DNA from: Candidatus Thiosymbion sp.
GTDB taxonomy: Bacteria > Pseudomonadota > Gammaproteobacteria > Chromatiales > Chromatiaceae
NCBI GenBank assembly: GCA_018435665.1
Contig: JAHDND010000011.1
Span: forward strand, 62,001-126,000
Length of the DNA stretch: 64,000 nucleotides
Direction of reading: 5' to 3'
Below are positions 45,765-54,462 of the stretch, one piece after another. Numbering within the stretch: position 1 is the first letter of the stretch; each line of letters opens with the position of its first letter. Made by a program: the position numbers and the translations under genes. Under the pieces are notes generated by a model that ran no database searches, was not told the DNA's origin, and saw nothing but the letters and a program-made list of their open reading frames with translations.

Positions 45765-47495
45765 CTAGCGTTCGGTCCAGAGCCCATAAACCGCCGGCAG
45801 GGGCCTGCGCAATCCATGGCCGAGGAACAGGCGCAACTCGATCTCCGGCCGCCCGCCCCGGCCCACCGCGGTGGTTGGCAGCTCTTCCAGCGACTCGAAA
45901 TAGTCTGCCAGGGCCGGCAGGACCCGAGCGACCTGCTCGCTGGGGCCCATCAGCAGGGCATCCTGGCCAACGAAGTTCCCCAGGTCCTGGCGAAAGGCGA
46001 AATGCCGCTGGTCAGGACCAAAGACCACCACCGGCAGGGCACCGCCGAGGCCATGGTCGAGTTTGCCACCCGTGATCCAATGCGGTGCCAGGACAAAGAG
46101 CCCCGGACGTTCAAGCAAGCCCCGGGCCTGGAGTTCCGGACGCAGGGACGTCCACTCCAGGGCCTCCAGGGTCGGGTCCTTGGCCAGGAGCGTGGGGAAC
46201 CAGACCCGTCCCAGACCGGTGGCGGCATGGCCCACGGCGATGAACACCAGACCGACCAGGGCCGCCCCCGAAGCCAGGGCCCAGCGCCGGGGCCAGGTGG
46301 CCCGGCGTGCCGCCGTCGCCAGCCAGGCCCCGAGCAGGGGATAGAGCATCAGCCAGCCGGGCATCTGCCAATGCGGCAGGCCTCGGCTCCCCCAGAGCGG
46401 CACCAGGGTGAAAATCGCCAGGGTGGGCAGGGCCAGGCAGAGCAAAAACCAGGAGCGCTCGACCCCAGGGCCCCGACGCAGGGCGCCCCAGGCGGCGATG
46501 ACCAGGGGAACGAAGACCCAGGGCAGGATCCACCCCATCTGACCGGCGATGTTCGCCAGCACCTGGTCGAAGCGAATCCCCTGGGGCAGACCACGCCCCG
46601 ACTGAAAGGCCAGGGAGACCCAGTCGTGCTGGGCATTCCACACCAGGGCCGGTGACACCACCAGGAGGGCGATGAGCGCCCCCACCCAGGGGGCGGGGTG
46701 GCGCAGCAGCCGACGCCGCGACGGCAGGCTGAGGAGATAGCCCAGCAGTCCCAGGGCGAACAAGGCGGCGTGGTACTTGGACAGGCCCGCCAGACCGAGC
46801 CAGAGACCGGCCAGGGGCCAGGTCCTCCAGGGGGAGGGGACGGAAAGGGTTGAGCCAGGCGGATGGGCGTGGTTGGCGGAATAAGCTTGATCGGCGGGAT
46901 GGGCGCGATTGGCGCGATCGGGGGGGTTGGTAGGACGGGCTTGATCCGCGGGATGGACCAGATCAGTGGGATCGGCGGGACGGACATGACCCGCGGGATG
47001 GGCGGAATCGGCGAAATCGGTGGCCCCCGCGGCATTGGGTAACAGCCCCCTCGCCAGGGTCAGGGCGGCGGCCAGCAAGCAGAACTGCAAGGGCCCATCC
47101 GGCACCAGTCCCCCGCCCGAGAGGGTGTAGAAGGCGGACAGATTGAGGGCGATCACCGCCCACACCCCGGCCTGGGCCCCAAACAGGTGCCGTGTCAGGG
47201 CAAAGAGCAGCCAGGAAGAGCCGGCAAAGAGCAGCACGAAGGGCAGTCGCGCCGCCCGTCCCTCCCCCAGCCAGGGGGTCATGGCATGGATCAGCCAGTA
47301 ATGTAGCGGGGGATGATCGAAATAGGACAGCGACAGGTCACGGGCGCTGGCCAGGGTATAGGTCTCGTCGACCCCCAGTCCCAGGGTCGCGGCGATCAGC
47401 AGGCGAAAGACCAGGAAGAAGCCGATCAGCGCCAGGACCAGCCGTTCCGGATGGGGAAAGTCACTGGATGATGGCAGGGATGCAGGGGGAGGCAT
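45765..47495 (-). CDS. GT39-type (ArnT/PMT-like) membrane glycosyltransferase with a low-complexity insert
   Basis: 576 residues with about ten or more hydrophobic helices. The GT39/GT83 catalytic Asp lies in VDETYTLA, and SYFDHPPLHYWLIH follows. The enzyme would move a sugar from a polyprenyl-phosphate donor to lipid or protein at the periplasmic face. Residues 155-218 are a repetitive hydrophilic insert (HPADQA, HPAGHV, DRANRAHPAD) in a loop that should be short. Its DNA at 46850-47030 is a degenerate GGCGGGATGGGCG-like array. A second GT39 gene lies at 49666-51507. Confidence 0.85.
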   Translation of the reverse strand: MPPPASLPSSSDFPHPERLVLALIGFFLVFRLLIAATLGLGVDETYTLASARDLSLSYFDHPPLHYWLIHAMTPWLGEGRAARLPFVLLFAGSSWLLFALTRHLFGAQAGVWAVIALNLSAFYTLSGGGLVPDGPLQFCLLAAALTLARGLLPNAAGATDFADSAHPAGHVRPADPTDLVHPADQARPTNPPDRANRAHPADQAYSANHAHPPGSTLSVPSPWRTWPLAGLWLGLAGLSKYHAALFALGLLGYLLSLPSRRRLLRHPAPWVGALIALLVVSPALVWNAQHDWVSLAFQSGRGLPQGIRFDQVLANIAGQMGWILPWVFVPLVIAAWGALRRGPGVERSWFLLCLALPTLAIFTLVPLWGSRGLPHWQMPGWLMLYPLLGAWLATAARRATWPRRWALASGAALVGLVFIAVGHAATGLGRVWFPTLLAKDPTLEALEWTSLRPELQARGLLERPGLFVLAPHWITGGKLDHGLGGALPVVVFGPDQRHFAFRQDLGNFVGQDALLMGPSEQVARVLPALADYFESLEELPTTAVGRGGRPEIELRLFLGHGLRRPLPAVYGLWTER

Positions 47496-47534
47496 GGTGA
47501 TTGGACAACTCAGGAGGAGACGAGATGGGATAGG

Positions 47535-47639
47535 ATGGATGTTATCAAGCTAGATGATATCAACCGCATGCATGAGGGTGCCCCGCCCTTCCCCATCGAC
47601 GCCGAAAACGGAGATACCTCGTCTATAACCAGACGGTAA
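47535..47639 (+). CDS. Possible 34-residue leader peptide before the AlbA-domain gene
   Basis: ATG at 47535 opens a frame starting MDVIKLDDINRMHEG and closing with TAA 4 nt before the next gene's start. GGATAGG sits just before it. It could be a short translated leader, a small antitoxin-like product, or the remnant of a larger gene. The supporting signal is only spacing and codon sense. Confidence 0.35.
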   Translation: MDVIKLDDINRMHEGAPPFPIDAENGDTSSITRR

Positions 47640-47643
47640 GAGC

Positions 47644-48852
47644 ATGCTGACACCAGAACAGTTACAAACCCTGCTGGCGGATCTCGAGTCCGATCGCATC
47701 GAGCGCACGACATCGACCAAGGATACCGACAAGTTTGCTCAGGCCGTCTGTGCCTTTGCGAATGATCTGCCCAATCATGACCAACCCGGCTTTCTGGTCA
47801 TTGGCGTCAACGATCAAGGGCGGCCATCCGGTCTCGAAGTCACCGATCAGCTCCTGCAAAACTTGGGCGCCCTGCGCTCGGATGGGAATATTCAGCCACT
47901 GCCGGCCCTGATCGTGGGTAAGGTTTCCTTGCCGGGCGGCGACGTCGCGGTGGTCCAAGTCCGGCCGTCCGATCTGCCACCCGTTCGTTACAAAGGCCAG
48001 GTCTGGATTCGGGTCGGGCCACGCAAGGCCATCGCCAGCGAACAGGAAGAACGTATCCTGATCGAGCGTCGCATTGCCCAGGCCCGCAGCTTCGATGCCC
48101 AGCCTTGCGTGGAAGCGGCCCTCAGCGACCTCAACGATGAACGATTCCTCCTCGGCTACCGCAAACGGGTCATCGCCGAGGACGTCATCGCCGCCAACGG
48201 GCGCACACTGGCGCAACAACTGGCCGGATTGCGGTTTTTCGACCTGCGGCGCAACTGTCCCACCCATGCGGGGGTGCTGCTGTTCGGTAACGCGCCGACC
48301 TTCTTCCTGCCGGGCGCCTATGTCCAGTTCCTGCGCCTGGCGGGAACCGAGCCGACCAGCGACGTGATCGACGAAAAGCGTCTCGCTGGTGACCTCATCA
48401 CCGTCTTGCAGACCCTTGATCTGCTGATCGACGTCAACATTCGCCAGCGTCCGGTTTATGTGTCGAGCCTGCGCGAGGAAACTTTCGCCGATTACCCGAA
48501 AACGGCCGTCCGCGAACTGCTGCTCAATGCCATCATGCACCGCAACTACCAGTCAAATGCGCCGGTGCGCTTTTACTGGTATGCCGATCACATCGAAATC
48601 ACCAACCCCGGTGGCCTGTACGGGGAGGCGATCGGTCACTTTCCCGAACGCAATGATTACCGCAACCCGGTCATTGCCGAGGCCATGCGCGCCCTTGGTT
48701 ATGTCAACCGATATGGGCAGGGCGTGCTGCGTGCCCGCAAGGCACTGCTTGACAACGGCAACCCACCCGCCGACATCCGGCCGGAAAGCGACTGGTTCAG
48801 CGTGCGGATCGACGAACCGCAAGGCGGCGCTCACCCCGGGGGCACGCCTTGA
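47644..48852 (+). CDS. AlbA_2 (Schlafen-like) domain ATP-binding protein
   Basis: 402 residues. The N-terminal AlbA_2/AAA_4 domain shows RIERTTSTKDTDKFAQAVCAFAND and GFLVIGVND. The C-terminal GHKL-like ATP-binding and winged-helix region shows AVRELLLNAIMHRNY and GGLYGEA...YRNPVIAEAM. Related proteins are annotated as ATP-dependent helicase RecG-like or transcription regulators and occur in accessory or defence regions. Codon use appears less GC-skewed than in neighbouring genes, consistent with acquisition. Confidence 0.85.
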   Translation: MLTPEQLQTLLADLESDRIERTTSTKDTDKFAQAVCAFANDLPNHDQPGFLVIGVNDQGRPSGLEVTDQLLQNLGALRSDGNIQPLPALIVGKVSLPGGDVAVVQVRPSDLPPVRYKGQVWIRVGPRKAIASEQEERILIERRIAQARSFDAQPCVEAALSDLNDERFLLGYRKRVIAEDVIAANGRTLAQQLAGLRFFDLRRNCPTHAGVLLFGNAPTFFLPGAYVQFLRLAGTEPTSDVIDEKRLAGDLITVLQTLDLLIDVNIRQRPVYVSSLREETFADYPKTAVRELLLNAIMHRNYQSNAPVRFYWYADHIEITNPGGLYGEAIGHFPERNDYRNPVIAEAMRALGYVNRYGQGVLRARKALLDNGNPPADIRPESDWFSVRIDEPQGGAHPGGTP

Positions 48853-48883
48853 GCCGCCGTAACCGCCCTTGTCGTCATCGCGC

Positions 48884-48935
48884 ATCAGATTCGGTTTCCC
48901 CGACCCGCCCTATCCATGCCGAAAACTGACAAGCG
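48884..48935 (-). repeat. Dispersed palindromic element, short form S2, fused into the PAP2 gene
   Basis: The complement reads TCAGTTTTCGGCATGGATAG, then GGCGGGTCGG and GGAAACCGAATCTGATGC, matching S1 at about 34 of the first 39 positions. It encodes the final 15 or so residues and the stop codon of the PAP2 protein. Confidence 0.75.
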
Positions 48936-49688
48936 GGATCCATACAACCCCCAGGCCAACAGGGCGAGGATGAACCAGGAGATAAGTATGTCGCTGAAAA
49001 AATGCCCCCCGGCGGCCAGGCGCGCCCAGGCCACCAGCAGACTGTAGCCAACCGCCAGACCCAGCCAATACCGCCGCCGGGGCCCCTGGGCCAGGACCAA
49101 GGCGACCACCACCCAGTAGGCAGAGCCGGCGGCATGACCGGAGCTGAAGGATTTTCCGCCCTGATCGCTGACCACGAAGGCCGGGGTGAAGACCTGGGTG
49201 CCGCCAAAGTCCTCGCAGTTCACCGGCCGGGCCCGGCCCCACTGCTCCTTGAGGAGACCGTTGACGATCAGTCCGGGACCCAGGGCCAGGACCAGGAGCA
49301 GATAGGCCAGGTCGCGCCCGCTCAGGGTGAATCGGCCGGGACGGGGGCTGGTATTGGGAACACGGCCCCCAACCTTGCGATTGACCCACCAGAGGCCGAT
49401 CAGGGCCGGCACCCCCAGGATCAGCAACCAGTAGGTGGATTCATGCACCAGGCGCTCGAACCAGGTCCCCCGGGCGGTAAAGCCCACCCCTGGGGTGTAG
49501 AAGAGATTGGAGACGGCCAGATCTATCCCCGGGAACAGGACCAGCAGCAGGCTGATGCCGAGAAAGGCCAGCCAGAGCCAGCGGGGAGCGTACAAAAAGG
49601 GGCGTCCCAGCCATCGTGACCAACGGGGAGGTGACACGGCAGCAGCATCCTGCGAGGGATCGGCTTCAGAGGATTGGTTCAGGGACAT
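48885..49688 (-). CDS. PAP2-family membrane phosphatase
   Basis: 267 residues with six predicted membrane helices and the three PAP2 signature motifs: KEQWGRARP, SFSSGHAAGSA and R-x5-GGHFFSDI. The expected role is dephosphorylation of a lipid phosphate or pyrophosphate such as undecaprenyl-PP. It overlaps the upstream GT39 gene by 23 bp on the same strand, which links lipid-carrier recycling to glycosyl transfer. The C-terminal tail is encoded by a dispersed repeat. Confidence 0.9.
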   Translation of the reverse strand: MSLNQSSEADPSQDAAAVSPPRWSRWLGRPFLYAPRWLWLAFLGISLLLVLFPGIDLAVSNLFYTPGVGFTARGTWFERLVHESTYWLLILGVPALIGLWWVNRKVGGRVPNTSPRPGRFTLSGRDLAYLLLVLALGPGLIVNGLLKEQWGRARPVNCEDFGGTQVFTPAFVVSDQGGKSFSSGHAAGSAYWVVVALVLAQGPRRRYWLGLAVGYSLLVAWARLAAGGHFFSDILISWFILALLAWGLYGSRLSVFGMDRAGRGNRI

Positions 49689-51507
49689 AGCGCACGAGCC
49701 ACCAACGATGAAGGGGGGCGGCACAGGGTTCCGGCCGCTCGGTTACGGCCTCCCGCAGGCCCTCGCGCAGACAGTCATAGAGGAGACGCTGCCGCTCGAT
49801 CTGAAACCCCGGAATGCCGGGACGATAGGGATCGCGGCTCAGCAGCCAGAAGCCGCCGGCCCTGGCCACCGCCGCCGGATCGACCGTGGGCCGCAGGCGG
49901 CCGCGCAGATACTCCGAGGGACGAAACAGGCCCGGCCACTGGCTGATCTCCAGCCCCGGGGCATGGAAGCGCATCATCGCCACCAGTTGGTAGCGGTCGG
50001 CGAACAGGGGGCCGGGGAGGTCCTTCACCTCCTCGGCCAGGGCCGCAAAGCCATGGGTCTCGTAGAGGATGCGCTGCTGCTTGTCCGGCAGGGGCAAGAG
50101 GCCGGTGCGGGCATGGAAGACATAGACGCTGACCAGCAGCAGGTTGATTAGGGCCGCGATCAGCATGGCCTTGGCGACGCGCTGCATGACCAGGGCCAGC
50201 AGGGGGATGGCCGTCAGCAGATAGAGGATGGCCCAGTTCGGCTGGACGGGGCTGAAGGCCGCCACCAGGGCGAAGAAGCCCAGGGGGAAGAGGGTCCCGG
50301 CGACCAGCAGGGCCCGGGCGGGACGATCCTGAAGACCTAGGGGTACGGAATGATGCATGTGGCCGGATGAGACGGCATGAGCATCATGTGTGCCCAGGGA
50401 GGACGCAGGAAGAGCCTGGCTCCATAGCGATGCGTGACGATCCGGGCGCTGGTTGGAGACGGGGTGATCCAGACTTTGGACCTTGAGGTTGCTTCCCGCC
50501 ACGGTGCCCGGAATGCCGGGAAGCACGTTGACCGCGGGGATGAAATCAGCCGGCGGAACTTCGACCGGGATGACCCTGGGAGAACGCCGGCGCCAGGACA
50601 GCCAGATCCCCGCCAGCAACGGCAGGAGCATGCAGCCCCAGAGGGCGGCCTGAATGCCCAGAAAACTCAGGACCGCCATCAGCCGCTCCCCCAGCCCGGC
50701 TCCCGCCAAGGGCGAGACGCGCGTGGGGAGGGCCATGATCGCCCCGGTGGCGGCATCGGCCACCCCGGCGCTGGTGGAAAAGCCGTGCCCGAACTGGAAG
50801 CGCAGGGCCAGCCAGTCGTTATGGGCATTCCAGACCAGGTTGGGGGCGAAGACCAGCAAGGCCGCCAGGGCCCCCAGGTAGGGCCAGGGGGTGCGCAGGG
50901 CCCGGGGGTCGGCCCAGAGGATGGCCCAGAGAAAGACTGGACCGATCAGGGCCATGCCATACTTGCCGAGCAGGCCCAGCCCGGTGGCGAGACCCGCCGT
51001 CACCCAGCGGCGGCGGTCACCGCGCAGGGCGGCCAGGGCCTCGTGCAGGGCCAGGGCCCAGGCCAGGGCCAGGGGGGTGTCCGGGGTGGCCAGGACACCG
51101 GAGATCAGCCCACCGAAAGTCGCGGCAGTCACCACCAGGGCCAGAAACTGCTGTTGCGGGGTCAAGCCGCAGGCGCGGTAGAAGCGGATCAGCACCCACA
51201 GGGTCAGGGTCGCGGCGAGCAGATTGCCCAACCGGCCCGCCAGGGCCGAGGCGGGGGCCAAGCAGGAGCCAATTGCCAGGAGGGCAACCCCCGGGGGGTG
51301 ATCGAAATAGCCCCAGTCCAGGCGGCTCGCCCAATCGATGTAATAAGCCTCATCCTGGGTCACCGGCAGCAGCCAGGCCGCCCCCAGCCGCCAGAGGCTG
51401 ATGAGGGCGAAGGCCAGCCACAGCCAGCGGATGGCGGGATCCGCGGCCCAGGGCGGCGGTCGGCTCGCGGGCGGAAGGTCGGGTGAAGAGCTGTTGGTTT
51501 TACCCAT
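49666..51507 (-). CDS. GT39-type (ArnT-like) membrane glycosyltransferase
   Basis: 613 residues, polytopic. The N-terminus has QDEAYYIDWASRLDWGYFDHPPGVALL (catalytic Asp and the DHPP loop), the signature of ArnT/PMT transferases that use polyprenyl-phosphate sugars. A stretch of about 80 residues from IPVEVPPADF to SVPLGLQDRP separates two helix bundles and looks hydrophilic and weakly conserved. The gene overlaps the PAP2 gene and is divergent from the polyprenyl-phosphate glycosyltransferase at 51658, its probable donor synthase. Confidence 0.88.
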   Translation of the reverse strand: MGKTNSSSPDLPPASRPPPWAADPAIRWLWLAFALISLWRLGAAWLLPVTQDEAYYIDWASRLDWGYFDHPPGVALLAIGSCLAPASALAGRLGNLLAATLTLWVLIRFYRACGLTPQQQFLALVVTAATFGGLISGVLATPDTPLALAWALALHEALAALRGDRRRWVTAGLATGLGLLGKYGMALIGPVFLWAILWADPRALRTPWPYLGALAALLVFAPNLVWNAHNDWLALRFQFGHGFSTSAGVADAATGAIMALPTRVSPLAGAGLGERLMAVLSFLGIQAALWGCMLLPLLAGIWLSWRRRSPRVIPVEVPPADFIPAVNVLPGIPGTVAGSNLKVQSLDHPVSNQRPDRHASLWSQALPASSLGTHDAHAVSSGHMHHSVPLGLQDRPARALLVAGTLFPLGFFALVAAFSPVQPNWAILYLLTAIPLLALVMQRVAKAMLIAALINLLLVSVYVFHARTGLLPLPDKQQRILYETHGFAALAEEVKDLPGPLFADRYQLVAMMRFHAPGLEISQWPGLFRPSEYLRGRLRPTVDPAAVARAGGFWLLSRDPYRPGIPGFQIERQRLLYDCLREGLREAVTERPEPCAAPLHRWWLVRYVPEPIL

Positions 51508-51657
51508 CGCGAAAGGTGCAGTGGCCGTGGGTCCGGCGGTCAGGCCCCAAGCCGGGTCCAGGGACCAGGGGAGGCCGGCTGTCCGGTATCAGGGGCATAG
51601 CTTACAATAGTCCCGCCCGCGGAGAGCCGCCGGCACTCGCCACAGGAATCCGCCGCC

Positions 51658-52782
51658 ATGTCCGATCCGTCCCCGACCCGGGGCCCCTGCCCTCCCCCCG
51701 AGCTGGCCATCGTCATCCCGACCTTCAACGAGGCGGGCAACGTGGCGGAGATCGCCCGGCGCATCGGGGCCAGTCTGGAAGGGATCGCCTGGGAGATCAT
51801 TTTCGTCGACGACGACTCCGCCGACGGCACGGCGGAGCGGGTGCGCGAACTCGCCCGCGCGGACAGCCGCATCCGCCTGCTTCGCCGGGTCGGCCGGCGC
51901 GGCCTCTCCTCCGCCTGCATCGAGGGCATGCTGGCGACCACCGCTCCCTTCCTGGCGGTCATCGACGCCGACCTCCAGCACGACGAGACCCTGCTGCCCC
52001 GGATGCTGGCATGTCTCCAGGCCGAGGACCTGGACATCGTCGTCGGTAGCCGCTACGTCAGCGGCGGCAGCGTCGGCGACTGGAACGAGCACCGCCAGGC
52101 CATGAGCCGCTTCGCCAGCCGTCTGGCCCAGCGCCTGATCCACGCCGACCTCGCCGATCCCATGAGCGGCTTCTTCATGCTGCGGGCCCCAGTGCTGGCG
52201 GCCTGCGTGGGCGACCTGAGCGGCGTTGGCTACAAGATCCTGCTCGACCTCTTCGCCTCCTCCCCGCGGCCGCTGAAATTCGCCGAGCTTCCTTACGGCT
52301 TCCGCCAGCGCGAGCACGGCGAGAGCAAGCTCGACAACGCCGTGCTCTGGGAGTACGCGCTGATGCTGCTGCAAAAGCTCATCGGCCCACGCATCCCGGT
52401 GCGCTTCATTGCCTTCTCGCTCATCGGCGGCTCCGGCGTGCTGGTGCATCTGGGGGTACTCTGGCTGCTCAACCGCCTGCTCGGCACCTCCTTCCTCATC
52501 GGCCAGGCCGTCGCCGCCCTGGTGGCCATGACCACCAACTTCTTCCTCAACAACGTGCTGACCTACCGCGACATGCGCCTGCGCGGCCGGCAACTGCTCT
52601 GGGGCTGGTTCTCCTTCGTCATCGCGTGCAGCATCGGCGCCATCGCCAACGTCGGCATCGCCACCTACCTGTTCGAGGGCGACACCGGCTGGGTCCTCTC
52701 CGCCCTGGCCGGCATCCTGGTGGGGGCCGTCTGGAACTACGCCGTCACCGCCGTCTACACCTGGCGCGGCAAGGCCGGGTGA
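51658..52782 (+). CDS. Polyprenyl-phosphate glycosyltransferase, GT2 (DPM1-like) with GtrA-type C-terminus
   Basis: 374 residues. The N-terminal GT2 domain shows IVIPTFNEAGNVAEI (19-33), the DDDSADGT loop and the metal-binding DADLQHDE. The last 130 residues form four GtrA-like membrane helices (FIAFSLIGGSGVLVHLGVLWLL onward). The enzyme is expected to make undecaprenyl- or dolichyl-phosphate sugar at the inner membrane and help flip it, feeding the two GT39 transferases. Confidence 0.9.
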   Translation: MSDPSPTRGPCPPPELAIVIPTFNEAGNVAEIARRIGASLEGIAWEIIFVDDDSADGTAERVRELARADSRIRLLRRVGRRGLSSACIEGMLATTAPFLAVIDADLQHDETLLPRMLACLQAEDLDIVVGSRYVSGGSVGDWNEHRQAMSRFASRLAQRLIHADLADPMSGFFMLRAPVLAACVGDLSGVGYKILLDLFASSPRPLKFAELPYGFRQREHGESKLDNAVLWEYALMLLQKLIGPRIPVRFIAFSLIGGSGVLVHLGVLWLLNRLLGTSFLIGQAVAALVAMTTNFFLNNVLTYRDMRLRGRQLLWGWFSFVIACSIGAIANVGIATYLFEGDTGWVLSALAGILVGAVWNYAVTAVYTWRGKAG

Positions 52783-52916
52783 GGGAGACCCCGGCGTGCA
52801 ACAATTGACCATCCTGTTCCAAAGCTCCCCCATGACCGCCACTCGCTTGTTGACGGTTTCGACCAACTCGCCTGCCTATCGAGCACCACCGCTGCTCCCC
52901 GGATACCTAGCGCCCC

Positions 52917-54389
52917 ATGAGTGACCCCTTCGCCACCTTCGATCTCCCGGAGCCTCTGCTGCGGGGCCTGGACAAACTGGGCTTCAGTGAACCGACGCCG
53001 GTCCAGCGGCAGGTCATCCCCCTGGCCAACGACGGCGCCGACCTGCTGGTGACCGCCGCCACGGGCTCGGGGAAGACCCTGGCCTTCCTCCTGCCCATGC
53101 TGCGGCGCTTTCTGGCCGCGCCAGCACCCCGGACGGGCATCCGCGCCCTGGTCCTGGTTCCGACCCGGGAACTGGCCTATCAGATCCAGGAGCACTTCCT
53201 CCAGGTCGCCAGCTTCACCCGCCTCACCGCCGGCGTCATCGTCGGTGGGGTGGCCGCCAGCCATCAGGTCAATACCCTGCGCCGCAACCCGGATATCCTC
53301 ATCGCCACCCCGGGGCGGTTGCTCGACCACCTGGAGCGGGGCGCCACCGATCTGGGCGACCTGGAGTTCCTGATCCTGGACGAGGCCGACCGCATGCTCG
53401 ACATGGGCTTCGCCCCGGACGTGATGCAGATCATCCAGACCTGCAACGAGGAGCGCCAATCCCTGCTCTTCTCCGCCACCCTGAGCCGCGGCGGGCTGCA
53501 ATCCTTCATCGACGCCGCCCTGCGCGACCCCCAGCGGGTCCAGGTGGACCATCACCGAGCCGCCCACCCCGACATCCGTCACCAGCGCCTGCTGGCGGAT
53601 GACCTGGACCACAAGCGGACCCTGCTGCTGGCCTATCTCACCCAGGGCGAGAGCGAAGCGGGCGACCAAATAACCGTTACCCCCCCCTCTCCCCAACTCT
53701 CCCCCGTCATAGAAGAGGGAGAAGAAGAAGCAGCGGATCGTGCCACCGCCGCCATCCTGGCCCATGCGGGGTCTGACGGCATACCAGACAAGATCCTCAT
53801 CTTCAGCAATACCCGCGAACAGGCGACGGCCCTGGGCCATTTCCTGATCGGCAAGGGCCAGCGGGCCGCGATTCTTCACGGCGAACTGGAACAGCCCGAA
53901 CGCGTCCGGGTATTGAACTTGCTCCGCGAGGGGCGGATTCGCATCCTGGTCGCCACCGACGTGGCCGCCCGCGGTCTGGACGTCCCCGGCATGGACCTGG
54001 TGATCAACTTCGAGGTCCCCCGCAGCGGCAGTGATTATCTCCATCGTACCGGCCGCACCGGGCGGGCCGGCGCCCCGGGCCTGGCCATCACCCTGGTCAG
54101 CCCGCCGGAATGGAACCGCATGGAGAGCATCGAGCGTTATCTCCAGCTCGACCTGCACCCCCTGAGCCTTCCCGGCCTGGCGGGTCATTACCAGGGGCCG
54201 ACCCGCTCCCGTTCACCGCGAAAGAAGATCCACGGCCAGGCCCCCAAGCCCGCCACCACCCAGGCGCCCAAGGTCAAAGAACGTCACCGCGACCGGAAAA
54301 ACATCGGCAAGCGCCGCCTGCCCTCCCGGCCCGCGGCTGAGGGGAGTACCGAGGCCGGCCTCACCCCACCCAAGCGTACGCCGGGCTGA
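52917..54389 (+). CDS. DEAD-box RNA helicase with in-frame palindromic insert
   Basis: 490 residues: Q motif FSEPTPVQRQ, Walker A AATGSGKT, ILDEADRMLDMG (DEAD box), SAT and [13 protein letters not shown] with HRTGRTGRAG, then a basic tail (RSRSPRKKIHGQ). It resembles the RhlE/SrmB group; the exact orthologue is uncertain. Residues about 255-272, between the two RecA domains (TPPSPQLSPVIEEGEEE), are encoded by a palindromic repeat at 53679-53724 and are not part of the helicase fold. Confidence 0.9.
   Translation: MSDPFATFDLPEPLLRGLDKLGFSEPTPVQRQVIPLANDGADLLVTAATGSGKTLAFLLPMLRRFLAAPAPRTGIRALVLVPTRELAYQIQEHFLQVASFTRLTAGVIVGGVAASHQVNTLRRNPDILIATPGRLLDHLERGATDLGDLEFLILDEADRMLDMGFAPDVMQIIQTCNEERQSLLFSATLSRGGLQSFIDAALRDPQRVQVDHHRAAHPDIRHQRLLADDLDHKRTLLLAYLTQGESEAGDQITVTPPSPQLSPVIEEGEEEAADRATAAILAHAGSDGIPDKILIFSNTREQATALGHFLIGKGQRAAILHGELEQPERVRVLNLLREGRIRILVATDVAARGLDVPGMDLVINFEVPRSGSDYLHRTGRTGRAGAPGLAITLVSPPEWNRMESIERYLQLDLHPLSLPGLAGHYQGPTRSRSPRKKIHGQAPKPATTQAPKVKERHRDRKNIGKRRLPSRPAAEGSTEAGLTPPKRTPG
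53679..53724 (+). repeat. Palindromic C-rich repeat inserted in a coding region
   Basis: CCCCCCTCTCCCCAACTCTC, then CCCCGTCATAGAAGAGGGAG. It has the same left half as the intergenic copy at 61178-61217. The frame is kept, so the helicase gains about 16 residues. Confidence 0.6.
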
Positions 54390-54462
54390 GGGGCAGTGCC
54401 CGTCACCGGAACCTTTCAGTTCCAGTCACCGGTAGCCCTCCAGTCCCAAACTACGAAGCCCC

